Shown here piece after piece: positions 8,136 to 16,795 of a stretch of DNA of 64,000 nt. The stretch is from the NCBI GenBank assembly GCA_937997955.1, contig CALLDR010000133.1:13882-77881 (forward strand), in the 5' to 3' direction. A model generated the notes under the pieces. It saw only the letters and a program-made list of their open reading frames with translations, had not been told where the DNA came from and did no database searches. The translations under genes were made by a program, and so were the position numbers. Source of the stretch: an uncultured Emergencia sp. (GTDB taxonomy: Bacteria > Bacillota > Clostridia > Peptostreptococcales > Anaerovoracaceae). Position 1 is the stretch's first letter; every line of letters starts with the position of its first letter.

Positions 8136-9826
8136 CCCTTCCTTTCTGTATCAAAACGCATGCAGTCCGTGAACAGTCTCTCATAGCCCTCCCGCTGAGA
8201 AAGCTCCACATATTCGATGGAAGAAGAAAGCGTTTCCAGCTCCTCTTTCACCCTGCGTGACATCAGCGCCATATACGCCCCGGCCTTGGACGCGTTCCCC
8301 ACATAGGAGATTCTGGATTCCACCTCCCGCGGCAGGATCCCGGCTCCAACCAGGCTTTTGGCAGGCAGATGGGCGCCGAACTGACCTGCCACGAGAACGC
8401 CGTCCAGATCCCCCATCTCCATGCCCTGGCTGTGCAGCAGGGTGTAAAACCCCGACAGGATTGCGCCCTTTGCCAGCTGGACCTGCCGCACGTCGCTCTG
8501 CGTGACCCGCAGCGCCGGCGACTCCGAAAGAATGAAATACCGTTTCTTTCCGTCCTGACCCAGCAGGGTCTTACGTGGGTCCCCTTCCGCCAGAGATTCC
8601 CTCCGCAAAAAGACACCACTCGCCTTCACCAGTCCTTTGTCCACCAGTTCACGGACGGCGGCCAGAATGCCGCTTCCGCAAAGTCCGGACGGCGGCTTGT
8701 CTCCGATGACCGAAAGCCTTACGCCTCCCTCCGTGATCTCCACATCTTCTATGGCTCCATCGGCGGCCCGCATTCCGGCGGAGATGTTCATGCCTTCCAG
8801 GGCCGGTCCGGCTGCGCAGGAACAGCTGGAAAGGCTGCCCTCCTTCGACAGGACAATTTCGCCGTTGGTGCCGATATCGATAAACAGGAGGTTCTCCTTC
8901 CGTTGCCGCAGGCCGCATACATAAGCGCCAGCCACAATGTCCGCGCCGATATAAGCAGAAACAGAAGGCAGACAGTACAGTCTGGCCTGCTCCGCCGCTT
9001 CCAGCCCAATGGACGCCGCCGGTAATACCTTTGACGAAGTGAAGGACGGCAGGAACGGCGCCTGGCCGATGGACCTGGCATCCACGCCCAGCAGCATGTG
9101 CAGCATGGTCGTATTGGCGGCAACCGCGATCTCGTAGACAGACCGCCTGGAGATCCCGGCTTTCGCGCATACCTCCTCCAGCATCTCATTGATGGAGCAG
9201 ACAATAACGCGCTGCAGAGCCCGCGCTCCATCTTCCGGATGCTCTATTTCGTAGGTGATGCGTGTCAACACGTCCAGACCATACAGCTTCTGGGCATTGA
9301 TCCGGGCGGCGCTCGCCACTTCTCTGCCGCTTAGAAGATCCGTCAGGGACAGTACCACCGTGGTTGTTCCAATATCCAGAGCGGCGCCGTACATCAGATC
9401 CGTCGTATCCCCCTCCTCGCGGGAGAGCAGCGTATCCTCATAGTAGACAGACGTCATGCCTCTTCCCGGTGAAAACTGCTTGCGGACAGAAGGTTCATAG
9501 GCAAAGTCCGGCATGAAACCGGATTCCAGCACGCGATGGATGCCTTCCCTGCGCAGCAGTTCCACCGTCATATCCCGATCTGCCGAAAGCAAGCATGCCA
9601 ATCTGACCCCATCCTCCAATTCCGCTTCTCCTAACAGACGCCGCTCCGTTTCAGCAGCCGGCGGCAAAGAGCAGCCGCTGATTCGTACACGGCATTTCCC
9701 ACAGGTGCCTTTGCCATTACAGGCATTGTCGACATGCATACCCGCGTGCAGCAACGCTTCCATCAGATTGGAACCTTCCCGGCAGAGGATTCTCCTGCCG
9801 CTTCCCTTTTCCGTAATTTCAATCAT
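8132..9826 (-). CDS. RACE-type corrinoid protein activator (ferredoxin + ASKHA, DUF4445)
   Basis: A 564-residue protein. Residues about 1-85 form a plant-type [2Fe-2S] ferredoxin domain with NACNGKGTCGKC (CX5CX2C). The rest is an ASKHA/DUF4445 ATPase domain (ALDIGTTTVVLSL, FIDIGTNGEIVL, LCGSGILAAV, VLVAGQFGAHLP). Such proteins reduce inactive Co(II) corrinoid to Co(I), restarting methyl-transfer cycles. The likely client is the corrinoid protein encoded at 15965-16654, with the UroD-type methyltransferases next door. The start overlaps the stop of the preceding gene by eight bases. Confidence 0.88.
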   Translation of the reverse strand: MIEITEKGSGRRILCREGSNLMEALLHAGMHVDNACNGKGTCGKCRVRISGCSLPPAAETERRLLGEAELEDGVRLACLLSADRDMTVELLRREGIHRVLESGFMPDFAYEPSVRKQFSPGRGMTSVYYEDTLLSREEGDTTDLMYGAALDIGTTTVVLSLTDLLSGREVASAARINAQKLYGLDVLTRITYEIEHPEDGARALQRVIVCSINEMLEEVCAKAGISRRSVYEIAVAANTTMLHMLLGVDARSIGQAPFLPSFTSSKVLPAASIGLEAAEQARLYCLPSVSAYIGADIVAGAYVCGLRQRKENLLFIDIGTNGEIVLSKEGSLSSCSCAAGPALEGMNISAGMRAADGAIEDVEITEGGVRLSVIGDKPPSGLCGSGILAAVRELVDKGLVKASGVFLRRESLAEGDPRKTLLGQDGKKRYFILSESPALRVTQSDVRQVQLAKGAILSGFYTLLHSQGMEMGDLDGVLVAGQFGAHLPAKSLVGAGILPREVESRISYVGNASKAGAYMALMSRRVKEELETLSSSIEYVELSQREGYERLFTDCMRFDTERKG

Positions 9827-10850
9827 CTATCTTCTCCTGCACGCTGCGGCACATGGCCTGTATGTTGGCTATAGGCGACCTCATTCCGAGGCCACAGGCG
9901 GGCGAGAGTATATCCGCTCCGTTTTTTATGCATCCTCTTGCCAACTGCCCTACTTTTTCCGGCGCTGCAAACTCCAAGGCATAAGTACTGACATTTCCCA
10001 TCAGGATCCTTCTGCTCAGGTTGGCTCTCGCCTCTCTCATGGGGACGACAGAATCAAAACTGAGCGCCTGGCTTCGGATCAAATCCACCTGCTCATAGAC
10101 CTGTTTCATCTGCCCACAGATGTGAACGATGGTTCCCCCTACGATATCAGAGATACCCTCGAGCAGTTGATTCAAGTACCTCACCGCATACTGCTCGAAA
10201 AGCTTTGGTCCCAAAATCTCCCCTGTACCGCTGGGGTCGGAAATCGCAATCACATCAGCGCCGGCTTCAGCCTGAGCTCTGGCAAATCGGATCAGCTGTT
10301 CCGTGACGAATTGGAGCAGCTGATGGGCGGCATCGGGATTCCTTCTCATCTCCCTATACAGTGTTGTCGGCTCCAATACTGACCCTGCCGTACTGATGGG
10401 ACCTGTAAGATTTCCGATGATCGGAACCTTCGAAGATGCGTCCGCCTTCAGAATACTGATGGCGTCCAGCACGATCCTGCTTCTCCCCTCTTCCAGAGAA
10501 ACCGGTGACAGACTTGTCCACTCCTCCGCAGACTGGATCGCATAACCGGTCACATGGGGTTCATATACATCGCTGCCCAGATCCACTTCGGACCCCATCT
10601 CCTCTGCTTCCACGGTCATACAGAAGGGGACTCCATAATTCTCAAAACAGCCCTGATTCAGAACAGCCTTTGCCAGGCCTGCCATAGCAGCCGCATCCGT
10701 ATGCGCTTCAGGAAGGAACAAACCACACTCTCTCATCAGGTCCTGGGTGATCATATTCATCATGCCCCCAGGACAAATGCAGGGAGGCCGGTCAACAGCC
10801 TCCCCTGACAGAACACGATGCAGTCTTTCCTTACAATTCATTTTTTCCAT
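9819..10850 (-). CDS. UroD-fold corrinoid methyltransferase (MtaA/CmuA family)
   Basis: A 343-residue member of the uroporphyrinogen decarboxylase family, of the subgroup used as corrinoid:acceptor methyltransferases rather than in haem synthesis. The zinc-site motif HIC (TIVHICGQ, near residue 246) and a C-terminal cysteine in LSPACGLG are intact. Its neighbours (corrinoid activator, another UroD member, ABC uptake) support a methyl-transfer role; no haem genes are near. AAGGAGAAGG precedes the start. Confidence 0.85.
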   Translation of the reverse strand: MEKMNCKERLHRVLSGEAVDRPPCICPGGMMNMITQDLMRECGLFLPEAHTDAAAMAGLAKAVLNQGCFENYGVPFCMTVEAEEMGSEVDLGSDVYEPHVTGYAIQSAEEWTSLSPVSLEEGRSRIVLDAISILKADASSKVPIIGNLTGPISTAGSVLEPTTLYREMRRNPDAAHQLLQFVTEQLIRFARAQAEAGADVIAISDPSGTGEILGPKLFEQYAVRYLNQLLEGISDIVGGTIVHICGQMKQVYEQVDLIRSQALSFDSVVPMREARANLSRRILMGNVSTYALEFAAPEKVGQLARGCIKNGADILSPACGLGMRSPIANIQAMCRSVQEKIDD

Positions 10851-10863
10851 TTCAACCTTCTCC

Positions 10864-11733
10864 TTACAGCAGCCGAAGACCTTTTATCTTTCTGTTTTCC
10901 AGCATATATCGGGTATTCCGAATGCACATTTGGCCGACAAATCTGGTTTTGCCGGCGGCTTCTTCACATCCCTGCGCGTATGTCATCGCTCCCGAGAGGG
11001 ATATGTCCTCCCACTCCGCCTTTTCAATGCCCAGCAGAGCAAAGGCGGTTTTCGGACAAAGCAGGACCAGTACGTCTTCTGGTAATGCCGCTTCCAGCTT
11101 CTTCATCAGGGGATATGTGAAAACCTCCGCCATCCAGGCTCCATGCTTTGGTCCCAGAATATTGACGCCGCCAGCAGAATCCGCGTAACTGATCAGCTTT
11201 ACCCCCGCCCCTGCCGCTTCCACAGCAAAGGCGAAAATATTCTCTTCCATTTTCCTTAAAATCCGTTCCATGGCTTCCGGCGCTTTCCTCATCAAAGGAA
11301 AAAGATCTTTCCCATCCATAAGACTGTTGAGAATGGTAAAAGGGCCTGAAATATCCAACACGACCGTTTCGCCCTGAGAACAGAGATTTTTGCACGCTGT
11401 CAGAACCTGCGCGATCCGCCCTTCAGAGAAGTCTATGTCCGGCAGCTCCAGGACATCCTGCCAGGTCCTGCACACGGGCGCCCCCGCTCTTGGACCGGTG
11501 CGCCCGTCGCCCATGCGGATCTTTCCTCCCATCGCCTCCGCTTCTACCGTATGACAGAAGGGCAGTTCACAAAATGTGCTGCCCTCCTGTCTTTTGATCT
11601 CACGCGCCAGAACTTCCATAGTCTCACTATGCAGATAAGCATCCGGGAAGGACAAATTCAGCCGTTCCGTAACCTCAGGTGAAATACCTGCCGCATTATC
11701 ATAAGTACAGGAAAAATCGACAATCTTTTTCAT
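10864..11733 (-). CDS. UroD-fold methyltransferase-like protein without zinc motif
   Basis: A 289-residue UroD-family protein, clearly related to the downstream paralogue (EAEAMGGKIRMGD against the paralogue's EAEEMGSEVDLGS). It is about 50 residues shorter. Where the paralogue has HICG, this protein has LLCPK, so the zinc-binding His is absent, and it ends before the second metal-site cysteine segment. It could be a non-catalytic partner of a heteromer or a substrate-binding paralogue. Reading frame and ribosome site (AAAGGAAGG) are intact, so I do not call it a pseudogene. Confidence 0.7.
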   Translation of the reverse strand: MKKIVDFSCTYDNAAGISPEVTERLNLSFPDAYLHSETMEVLAREIKRQEGSTFCELPFCHTVEAEAMGGKIRMGDGRTGPRAGAPVCRTWQDVLELPDIDFSEGRIAQVLTACKNLCSQGETVVLDISGPFTILNSLMDGKDLFPLMRKAPEAMERILRKMEENIFAFAVEAAGAGVKLISYADSAGGVNILGPKHGAWMAEVFTYPLMKKLEAALPEDVLVLLCPKTAFALLGIEKAEWEDISLSGAMTYAQGCEEAAGKTRFVGQMCIRNTRYMLENRKIKGLRLL

Positions 11734-11751
11734 CTGGCGTCCTTCCTTTCA

Positions 11752-12507
11752 TCAGTTATTGATCGTCCAATGAAGGATTCTGGCCTTCAGCAGATCGAAC
11801 AAATACAGAATGATGACCAGAATAGCCGCCATGAACAGGAAACCTACCGCCACCAAATCAAACCTTCCAAAGTCCGAATAGTATTGGATGAAGAATCCCA
11901 TGCCAGAGTCAGTTCCGAACATTTCCGCTACTGCCAGCAGCATGAAAGCAAACTTCAATGCAATAGTACAGCCGGTGAGAATACCAGGCGCCGCACCCGG
12001 CAGAATGATCTTAAACAGCTTCTCCATGGCCGGAATCTCCAGCGTCTCCGCAGTCTCCAGATATCGTTTGTCTATGGTCATAACTGCACTGATAGTCGTT
12101 CCCAAAATCAGCCAGAAGCATCCCAGAAAAATGATAAAAATGGACGCGATCTTAAAAGACGGCAGAATGTTGATCGCATAAGGCGTCAGCAGCGTAACAG
12201 GTATCGCGCTGAACCCGTTGATATACGGCGTCAGGTTTCTCCTGATTCTGCTTTTCAAACCGATCAGAGACCCCAGGGCAATCCCTGCGATGACCGCGCT
12301 GAAATAGGAAAATACGAAGAGAAACATAGAACTCTTAAAACCGTCAATCAGCTTGTCAAAGTACTGTACAAAGAGGGGCGGGATCACCTTCATGCTGTAA
12401 AACAGAAAGGGATCCAGCAGATGGAACACATCGGTCAGTAAATAGTAGCCGACGACAATCCCCACCGCGATCAATATTTTTCCCAGATGCTTTTTCAAAA
12501 GACTCAT
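11752..12507 (-). CDS. ABC transporter permease, SsuC/TauC type
   Basis: A 251-residue inner-membrane permease of the nitrate/taurine/sulfonate class. It has about six hydrophobic segments and the coupling-helix region near ETAETLEIPAMEKLFKIILPGAAPGILTG, in which the EAA-loop pattern is recognisable. It lies with its binding protein and ATPase in the order ATPase, binding protein, permease. The cargo is unknown; this class takes sulfonates, taurine, thiamine precursors and aromatic acids. Confidence 0.85.
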   Translation of the reverse strand: MSLLKKHLGKILIAVGIVVGYYLLTDVFHLLDPFLFYSMKVIPPLFVQYFDKLIDGFKSSMFLFVFSYFSAVIAGIALGSLIGLKSRIRRNLTPYINGFSAIPVTLLTPYAINILPSFKIASIFIIFLGCFWLILGTTISAVMTIDKRYLETAETLEIPAMEKLFKIILPGAAPGILTGCTIALKFAFMLLAVAEMFGTDSGMGFFIQYYSDFGRFDLVAVGFLFMAAILVIILYLFDLLKARILHWTINN

Positions 12508-12528
12508 TGTGTTCTTTCCTCCATCGTA

Positions 12529-13641
12529 TTACAGATTATTCTCTGCAAACTCTTCCTGCTTCGTCTTAAAGAACTCGCTGTCCGGATAATCTTCTACCAG
12601 CGAATCCAAGGCTTTTTTATAAATTTCGGTATTGATGTGGTCCTCAATATTGACTTCGTCCTTGATGGAAGAGTCCAAGCCGGAATAGCCGATCTCAAAG
12701 ATCTTGTTCCACATCTTGATAACGCTGTTCTTGTACGGGTCAGTATTGTATTTCATATGCTCGCTGAGGACAAAGCTTTCCACAGTTTCTTTCTTCAGAT
12801 CCAGATTTTCTACGACCAGATCCACGACTTCTTCCTTGACCGCTTCATCCTGCATCAGCTCCTCTGCACGCAGATATGCCCGCATCATTCTGTAGAGCGC
12901 CTCTTCATTCTCGCTGACCCATTCGGTAGTGCCGAACATACGGCAGCAGGAGTGATTTTCCCAATATTCGTCCGGCCACATCTTTACTTCCAGGCCCAGA
13001 TCCGCTGCGATCAGCTGATGACCTGTAGCCGTAGCGCCAAAGTCTACTTCATCGTTGGCTACAGCCTGCAGTACGTCTGTATTTTTCTTATACTCAACAA
13101 ACGTTACATCTTTGTTGATGTCAAATCCCGCGTCAGAAAGGATACCTTTCAGAACTACATCAGGGGTACCTCCTCTGGTGATGCCAATTTTCTTGCCCCT
13201 AAACGACTCTAAATCTTTGAACTCTGTTTCAGGCTTACCGAATACCGGCGTCTCTCCGATAATCATATAGCCGCCCATAATCGTCCAATCCTGGCCATTG
13301 GCAATCTGTACCAATGGACCTCCGGTTCCATAGGTGGACAGAATATCTACCTGACCGGCGTTGAGAGAGGAAGCCGCGTCAGACAGGTTGCTCAGCCACA
13401 CCATTTCCACTTCCAACCCTTCTTCTTCCAAAATACCTTTGTCCTCCGCAAGGAACTGGAATACCTGTCCGGATGCCGGCTGTGCCCCCAGTCTTATCTT
13501 CAGGACTTCCTTTTCGCCCTCAGCAGAGCCGTCTCCGCCTCCATCGCTGTCGCTGCCGCAGCCAGTCATAAGGGTACAGAATGCCAGCATGGCAATTACC
13601 ATCAGGCTGATCAATTTCTTCCAATGTTTTCTTTCTTTCAT
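12529..13641 (-). CDS. ABC transporter substrate-binding lipoprotein, SsuA/TauA type
   Basis: About 370 residues with a lipoprotein signal (hydrophobic stretch ending LMTGC, lipid on the Cys near residue 28) and an NMT1/SsuA-like periplasmic-binding fold (LRLGAQPASGQVFQFLAEDKG-like start, GKKIGITRGGTPD hinge). It delivers substrate to the permease downstream. The ATG at 13641 overlaps the ATPase stop codon (TGATG), so translation is coupled; a GTG one codon earlier is also possible. Confidence 0.85.
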   Translation of the reverse strand: MKERKHWKKLISLMVIAMLAFCTLMTGCGSDSDGGGDGSAEGEKEVLKIRLGAQPASGQVFQFLAEDKGILEEEGLEVEMVWLSNLSDAASSLNAGQVDILSTYGTGGPLVQIANGQDWTIMGGYMIIGETPVFGKPETEFKDLESFRGKKIGITRGGTPDVVLKGILSDAGFDINKDVTFVEYKKNTDVLQAVANDEVDFGATATGHQLIAADLGLEVKMWPDEYWENHSCCRMFGTTEWVSENEEALYRMMRAYLRAEELMQDEAVKEEVVDLVVENLDLKKETVESFVLSEHMKYNTDPYKNSVIKMWNKIFEIGYSGLDSSIKDEVNIEDHINTEIYKKALDSLVEDYPDSEFFKTKQEEFAENNL

Positions 13642-14435
13642 CACTGTTCATCCATCCTTTCTTGTGCGTCTTCGTGAATCAGTTTAATTAATTTATTCCT
13701 CAAATCCATGATTTCAGGTGTCGTATACATATTCTGCCGGGTCGGCCGATGCTCCTCATCGAACTGATGATGGTACATAATCGTTGCCGGCGATTGGCTG
13801 AGTACATAGATATTGGTTGCCAGCAGCAGAGCTTCATCTACTTCATGTGTTACAAAGAAAACGGTCTTTCTTCGCTCCTTTTCCTCTGCATTCCAAAGTT
13901 CCAGGACCAAATTCTGCAGCTTTGCCTTTGTTACTGCGTCCAGTGAGCCAAAAGGTTCATCCATCAGCAGAATGGGTGGGTCGATGGCAAAGGCTCTTGC
14001 GATTCCGCACCGCTGCTTCTGTCCGCCGGAGATATCCTTAGGCAGCTTATCAAAGAGTTCTTCGCTGAGACCAACCTTGCGCAGCCAGGCCAGCGCGGTT
14101 TCCTTTCTCTGCGCTTTCGTCATTTCTGGAAACCGGTGTTTCAGCGCGATGGAGATATTCTCACCCGCCGTCATCCAGGGAAACAAGCCATAATCCTGAA
14201 AAACCACACTACGCTCAAGTCCTGCCCGCGTAATAGGCTTTCCGTCTACTAAGAGCGCGCCGCTGTCTGGCGTCTCCAACCCTGCCAGCAATCTGAGCAG
14301 CGTGCTTTTGCCACATCCAGACTGTCCTAACAGACATACAAAGTCGCCGGCATTTACCTGCATCTCGATACCGCCCAAAATTTCCTGGCCTTTTACATAG
14401 GAAAAGTGCAAATTATTCGCCGTTACTTCCAGCAT
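13641..14435 (-). CDS. ABC transporter ATPase, SsuB/TauB type
   Basis: A 264-residue ATPase and the first gene of the 11-gene operon. Walker A is GQSGCGKST, the signature is ISGGQKQR, Walker B is ILLMDEPFGSLDA, and the switch His is in FVTHEVDEA. It energises the neighbouring permease. AAAGGAGGAACAC precedes the ATG, and a near-consensus promoter lies 40 bases further upstream. Confidence 0.9.
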   Translation of the reverse strand: MLEVTANNLHFSYVKGQEILGGIEMQVNAGDFVCLLGQSGCGKSTLLRLLAGLETPDSGALLVDGKPITRAGLERSVVFQDYGLFPWMTAGENISIALKHRFPEMTKAQRKETALAWLRKVGLSEELFDKLPKDISGGQKQRCGIARAFAIDPPILLMDEPFGSLDAVTKAKLQNLVLELWNAEEKERRKTVFFVTHEVDEALLLATNIYVLSQSPATIMYHHQFDEEHRPTRQNMYTTPEIMDLRNKLIKLIHEDAQERMDEQ

Positions 14436-14474
14436 TTGTGTTCCTCCTTTCCTCTAAAACTTTGCTTGCCTCAA

Positions 14475-14503
14475 ATTATACCCTGGGATGTATTGGCTAT
14501 CAA
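14475..14503 (-). promoter_or_regulatory. Promoter of the methyl/Se operon
   Basis: On the minus strand TTGATA (14503-14498), 17 bases and TATAAT (14480-14475), about 40 bases before the ATPase ATG. One mismatch from consensus. Confidence 0.75.
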
Positions 14504-14602
14504 ATTGGGAATTTCCATGAAAATCCGCCGCATATTGAAGTTCAGTATGCCTTTGCTCTTTTTCCGTTCCATCATCATGATCCTCTATGGTTTTCTCATT
14601 TG

Positions 14603-14633
14603 TTTATCGATATTTCAAATACATATCGATAAA
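14603..14633. promoter_or_regulatory. Inverted repeat, possible operator between divergent operons
   Basis: TTTATCGATA (14603-14612) and TATCGATAAA (14624-14633) form a perfect 10-base inverted repeat around 11 bases. A third ATCGATAA half-like site follows near 14648. The 368-base divergent region holds no gene, so a shared regulator site is likely. Confidence 0.5.
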
Positions 14634-14785
14634 TTGCGGCCGTTAAATCGATAAGATCAATATTTTCCCCTTATTCATCGCGTATATTTAAGTCTTGCTC
14701 ATTTCCCGCAGCTTTAATTTTCCAATTCGATGATGCAGATTCTTTAAATCGAAAGATACAATGGGCGTTCGTCAGGCAACTGATG

Positions 14786-14791
14786 TATAAT
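14786..14791 (+). promoter_or_regulatory. -10 element of methyltransferase-corrinoid operon
   Basis: TATAAT without a recognisable -35 at 16-18 bases, which suggests activator dependence. It argues for the downstream ATG at 14840, since 14804 would be nearly leaderless. Confidence 0.45.
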
Positions 14792-14839
14792 TCTTTGTAA
14801 CAAATGAAAGAGAATGAAAAGAACAGGAGTAAAACTATC

Positions 14840-15961
14840 ATGGGAAGAAATACGAAAGATCAAATGACTCCAATGGAGCGGGCAAAAGCTATGGCGCGCG
14901 GCGAAGAGGTCGACAGATTGCCATGCAATCCCAATGTGGCCAACGGCGTAGCCCGCGTCTATGGATGTAAAATCTCGGAATTCAATACCTCTGGAAAAAC
15001 CTTAGCCGCAGCGCAGATCGCCTCTTACCGGAGATTCCAGTATGACGGCGTCCGCATTTTCACGGATTTGTTTACCTGGGCAGAAGCTATGGGTGCGGAA
15101 GTCGTCTGCCCTGAAGACAACACGGCCGATCTGCTGACCCCAGCTGTTACCGACATTACTCTGGAGAACTGCGAAAGGCTGCGTCCGCTGAACCCGTACA
15201 CAGACGGCCGTCTTCCCGTCCATTTGGAAGCGATGAAGTATCTGGTGGATGAAGTCGGTGATGAGGTCGGCTGCTCTGCCGGCGTGGTCGGCCCATTTAC
15301 CAATGCGTGCTTTTTAATCGGCGTGGAAAATATGCTGCGTTTCTGCCTGAAAAAGCCGGAGCTCGTTCATAAGCTGTGTCAGGTTTCCCTGGAATCTGCC
15401 ATTGCTTACGCCGACGCGGCGATAGATATCGGCCTTTCCCCAACGATCTCTGAGCCTATGTCTTCCTGCACGGTGGTGAGCCCTCATATTTTTGACGTTT
15501 TCTCAAAGCCGTATCTGTCAAAATTGGTTTCCCACATACAGGACAGAGGCAAGCCTATTACGATGCACATCTGCGGCCAGACTGCAGACATATGGGAGGA
15601 TATCGCTGATATGGGCGTTGCGGGATTCAGCATCGACAATGTCGCCAGCATTCTCGACTGCAAAGCCAAAATTGGCCATAAGACCAAGATTCTCGGAAAC
15701 GTGGATCCTGGCATGACCATGTTCATGGGAACGCCTGCCCAAGTCCGTCTGGAAACGCTGAAATGCATCCGCGACGGATATGATTCTCCAAAGGGCTTTG
15801 TCCCTATGTCTGGATGCAGTCTTCCGGTGGATACCCCGTTTTCCAACATCGACGCAATGATGGACACCGTATCGGAAGTCGGCTATCCCGTCGCGTTGGA
15901 AAAGCTGGAAGAATTGATAGAAGATGCTGAGAAAAAGGTCTCACAGGAACAGGAGCAATAA
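14840..15961 (+). CDS. UroD-fold corrinoid methyltransferase (MtaA/CmuA family)
   Basis: A 373-residue UroD-family methyltransferase with the zinc motif HIC in ITMHICGQ and a late cysteine in MSGCSLP. The start at 14840 (MGRNTKDQMTP) has AGGAG before it; an ATG at 14804 lies only about 13 bases after the -10 box. Three bases separate its stop from the ATG of the corrinoid-protein gene, so methyltransferase and corrinoid carrier are made together. Methyl donor and acceptor are not shown by sequence. No MttB- or MtaB-type enzyme is in the window. Confidence 0.85.
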   Translation: MGRNTKDQMTPMERAKAMARGEEVDRLPCNPNVANGVARVYGCKISEFNTSGKTLAAAQIASYRRFQYDGVRIFTDLFTWAEAMGAEVVCPEDNTADLLTPAVTDITLENCERLRPLNPYTDGRLPVHLEAMKYLVDEVGDEVGCSAGVVGPFTNACFLIGVENMLRFCLKKPELVHKLCQVSLESAIAYADAAIDIGLSPTISEPMSSCTVVSPHIFDVFSKPYLSKLVSHIQDRGKPITMHICGQTADIWEDIADMGVAGFSIDNVASILDCKAKIGHKTKILGNVDPGMTMFMGTPAQVRLETLKCIRDGYDSPKGFVPMSGCSLPVDTPFSNIDAMMDTVSEVGYPVALEKLEELIEDAEKKVSQEQEQ

Positions 15962-15964
15962 AAA

Positions 15965-16654
15965 ATGAAAGAGAAAAAGGAACTATTGAATCAAATGGCC
16001 GCTGCGGTACTAGAAATGGAAGAAGATGCGGCAGCAGAGCTCTCCCAGGCGTACATAGACTGCGGTTTTGACGCCCTGGAAGGTATCACAGAAGGTCTGG
16101 CGCCAGGCATGAATCGCGCCGGAGAATTATATGAGGAAGAGGAATACTTTGTCCCGGAACTGCTTCTTTGCTCAGATGCCATGTATGAAGGCATCCATGT
16201 GCTTCGCCCGCATATTCATCAGGCCGAAGGCAGCGGCGATCACAAGCTGACCGCTGTGGTAGGCGTCGTAGAAGGCGACACCCATGACATCGGAAAAAAC
16301 CTTTTCAAGATCATGCTGGAAACACTGGGTTTCGAAGTATGCGACCTGGGAAGGGATGTCCCGGTAGACACCTTTATCGATAAGGCGCGGGAACTCCAGG
16401 CGGACTTGGTGGGCATGTCAACATTGATGACTACTACCTTGGGAAATATGCAGATCGTCATCGATAAGCTGAAGACTGCCGGAATTCGTGATAACCTGGT
16501 TGTCATGGTAGGCGGCGGCCCTGTATCTCCCGAATTCGCAAAACGCATCGGTGCAGATGGGTATGAAAGGGACGCTTCCAGCGCGGCAAAGACGGCAAAG
16601 GAGTTGGTACTGAGCCTTCATGAAACCCATGACAGCAAGCCGCTGCATTTTTAA
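15965..16654 (+). CDS. Corrinoid (B12-binding) methyl carrier protein
   Basis: A 229-residue protein of the MtaC/MttC/MtmC type. An N-terminal helical cap (about 1-90) precedes a Rossmann-like B12 domain with EGDTHDIGKN; His107 would be the lower cobalt ligand. MSTLMTTTL and VMVGGGPVS complete the cobalamin-binding pattern. It carries the methyl group between the adjacent UroD-type enzyme and another partner, and would be reactivated by the ferredoxin-ASKHA protein of the divergent operon. Confidence 0.9.
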   Translation: MKEKKELLNQMAAAVLEMEEDAAAELSQAYIDCGFDALEGITEGLAPGMNRAGELYEEEEYFVPELLLCSDAMYEGIHVLRPHIHQAEGSGDHKLTAVVGVVEGDTHDIGKNLFKIMLETLGFEVCDLGRDVPVDTFIDKARELQADLVGMSTLMTTTLGNMQIVIDKLKTAGIRDNLVVMVGGGPVSPEFAKRIGADGYERDASSAAKTAKELVLSLHETHDSKPLHF

Positions 16655-16683
16655 CATGTTAAGAAAATTTTCAGAATAAAGGT

Positions 16684-16729
16684 GCGCTGCATGGCAACTA
16701 TGTTTTTAAAAACGTTGTAATTGCAGCGC
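16684..16729. promoter_or_regulatory. Inverted repeat upstream of sigma-54 promoter
   Basis: GCGCTGCA (16684-16691) and TGCAGCGC (16722-16729) are exact inverted copies 30 bases apart, with the palindrome GTTTTTAAAAAC between them. TTGCAGCGCC also occurs at 21192 before the other sigma-54 promoter, so it may be an activator site. Confidence 0.45.
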
Positions 16730-16737
16730 CCATTCTT

Positions 16738-16754
16738 TTGGCATATTCTTTGCA
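16738..16754 (+). promoter_or_regulatory. Sigma-54 (-24/-12) promoter of APC permease
   Basis: TTGGCATATTCTTTGCA has GG and GC ten bases apart, as sigma-54 RNA polymerase requires, 42 bases before the ATG at 16796. Confidence 0.75.
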
Positions 16755-16795
16755 ATTGTTCTTTTCGACAATCACAATGAAAAGGAGGAGAGAGA

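Noticed and set aside
9819..11733. Haem-pathway uroporphyrinogen decarboxylases
   Set aside because: No haem genes nearby; several paralogues sit with corrinoid carrier and activator genes, typical of methyltransferases.
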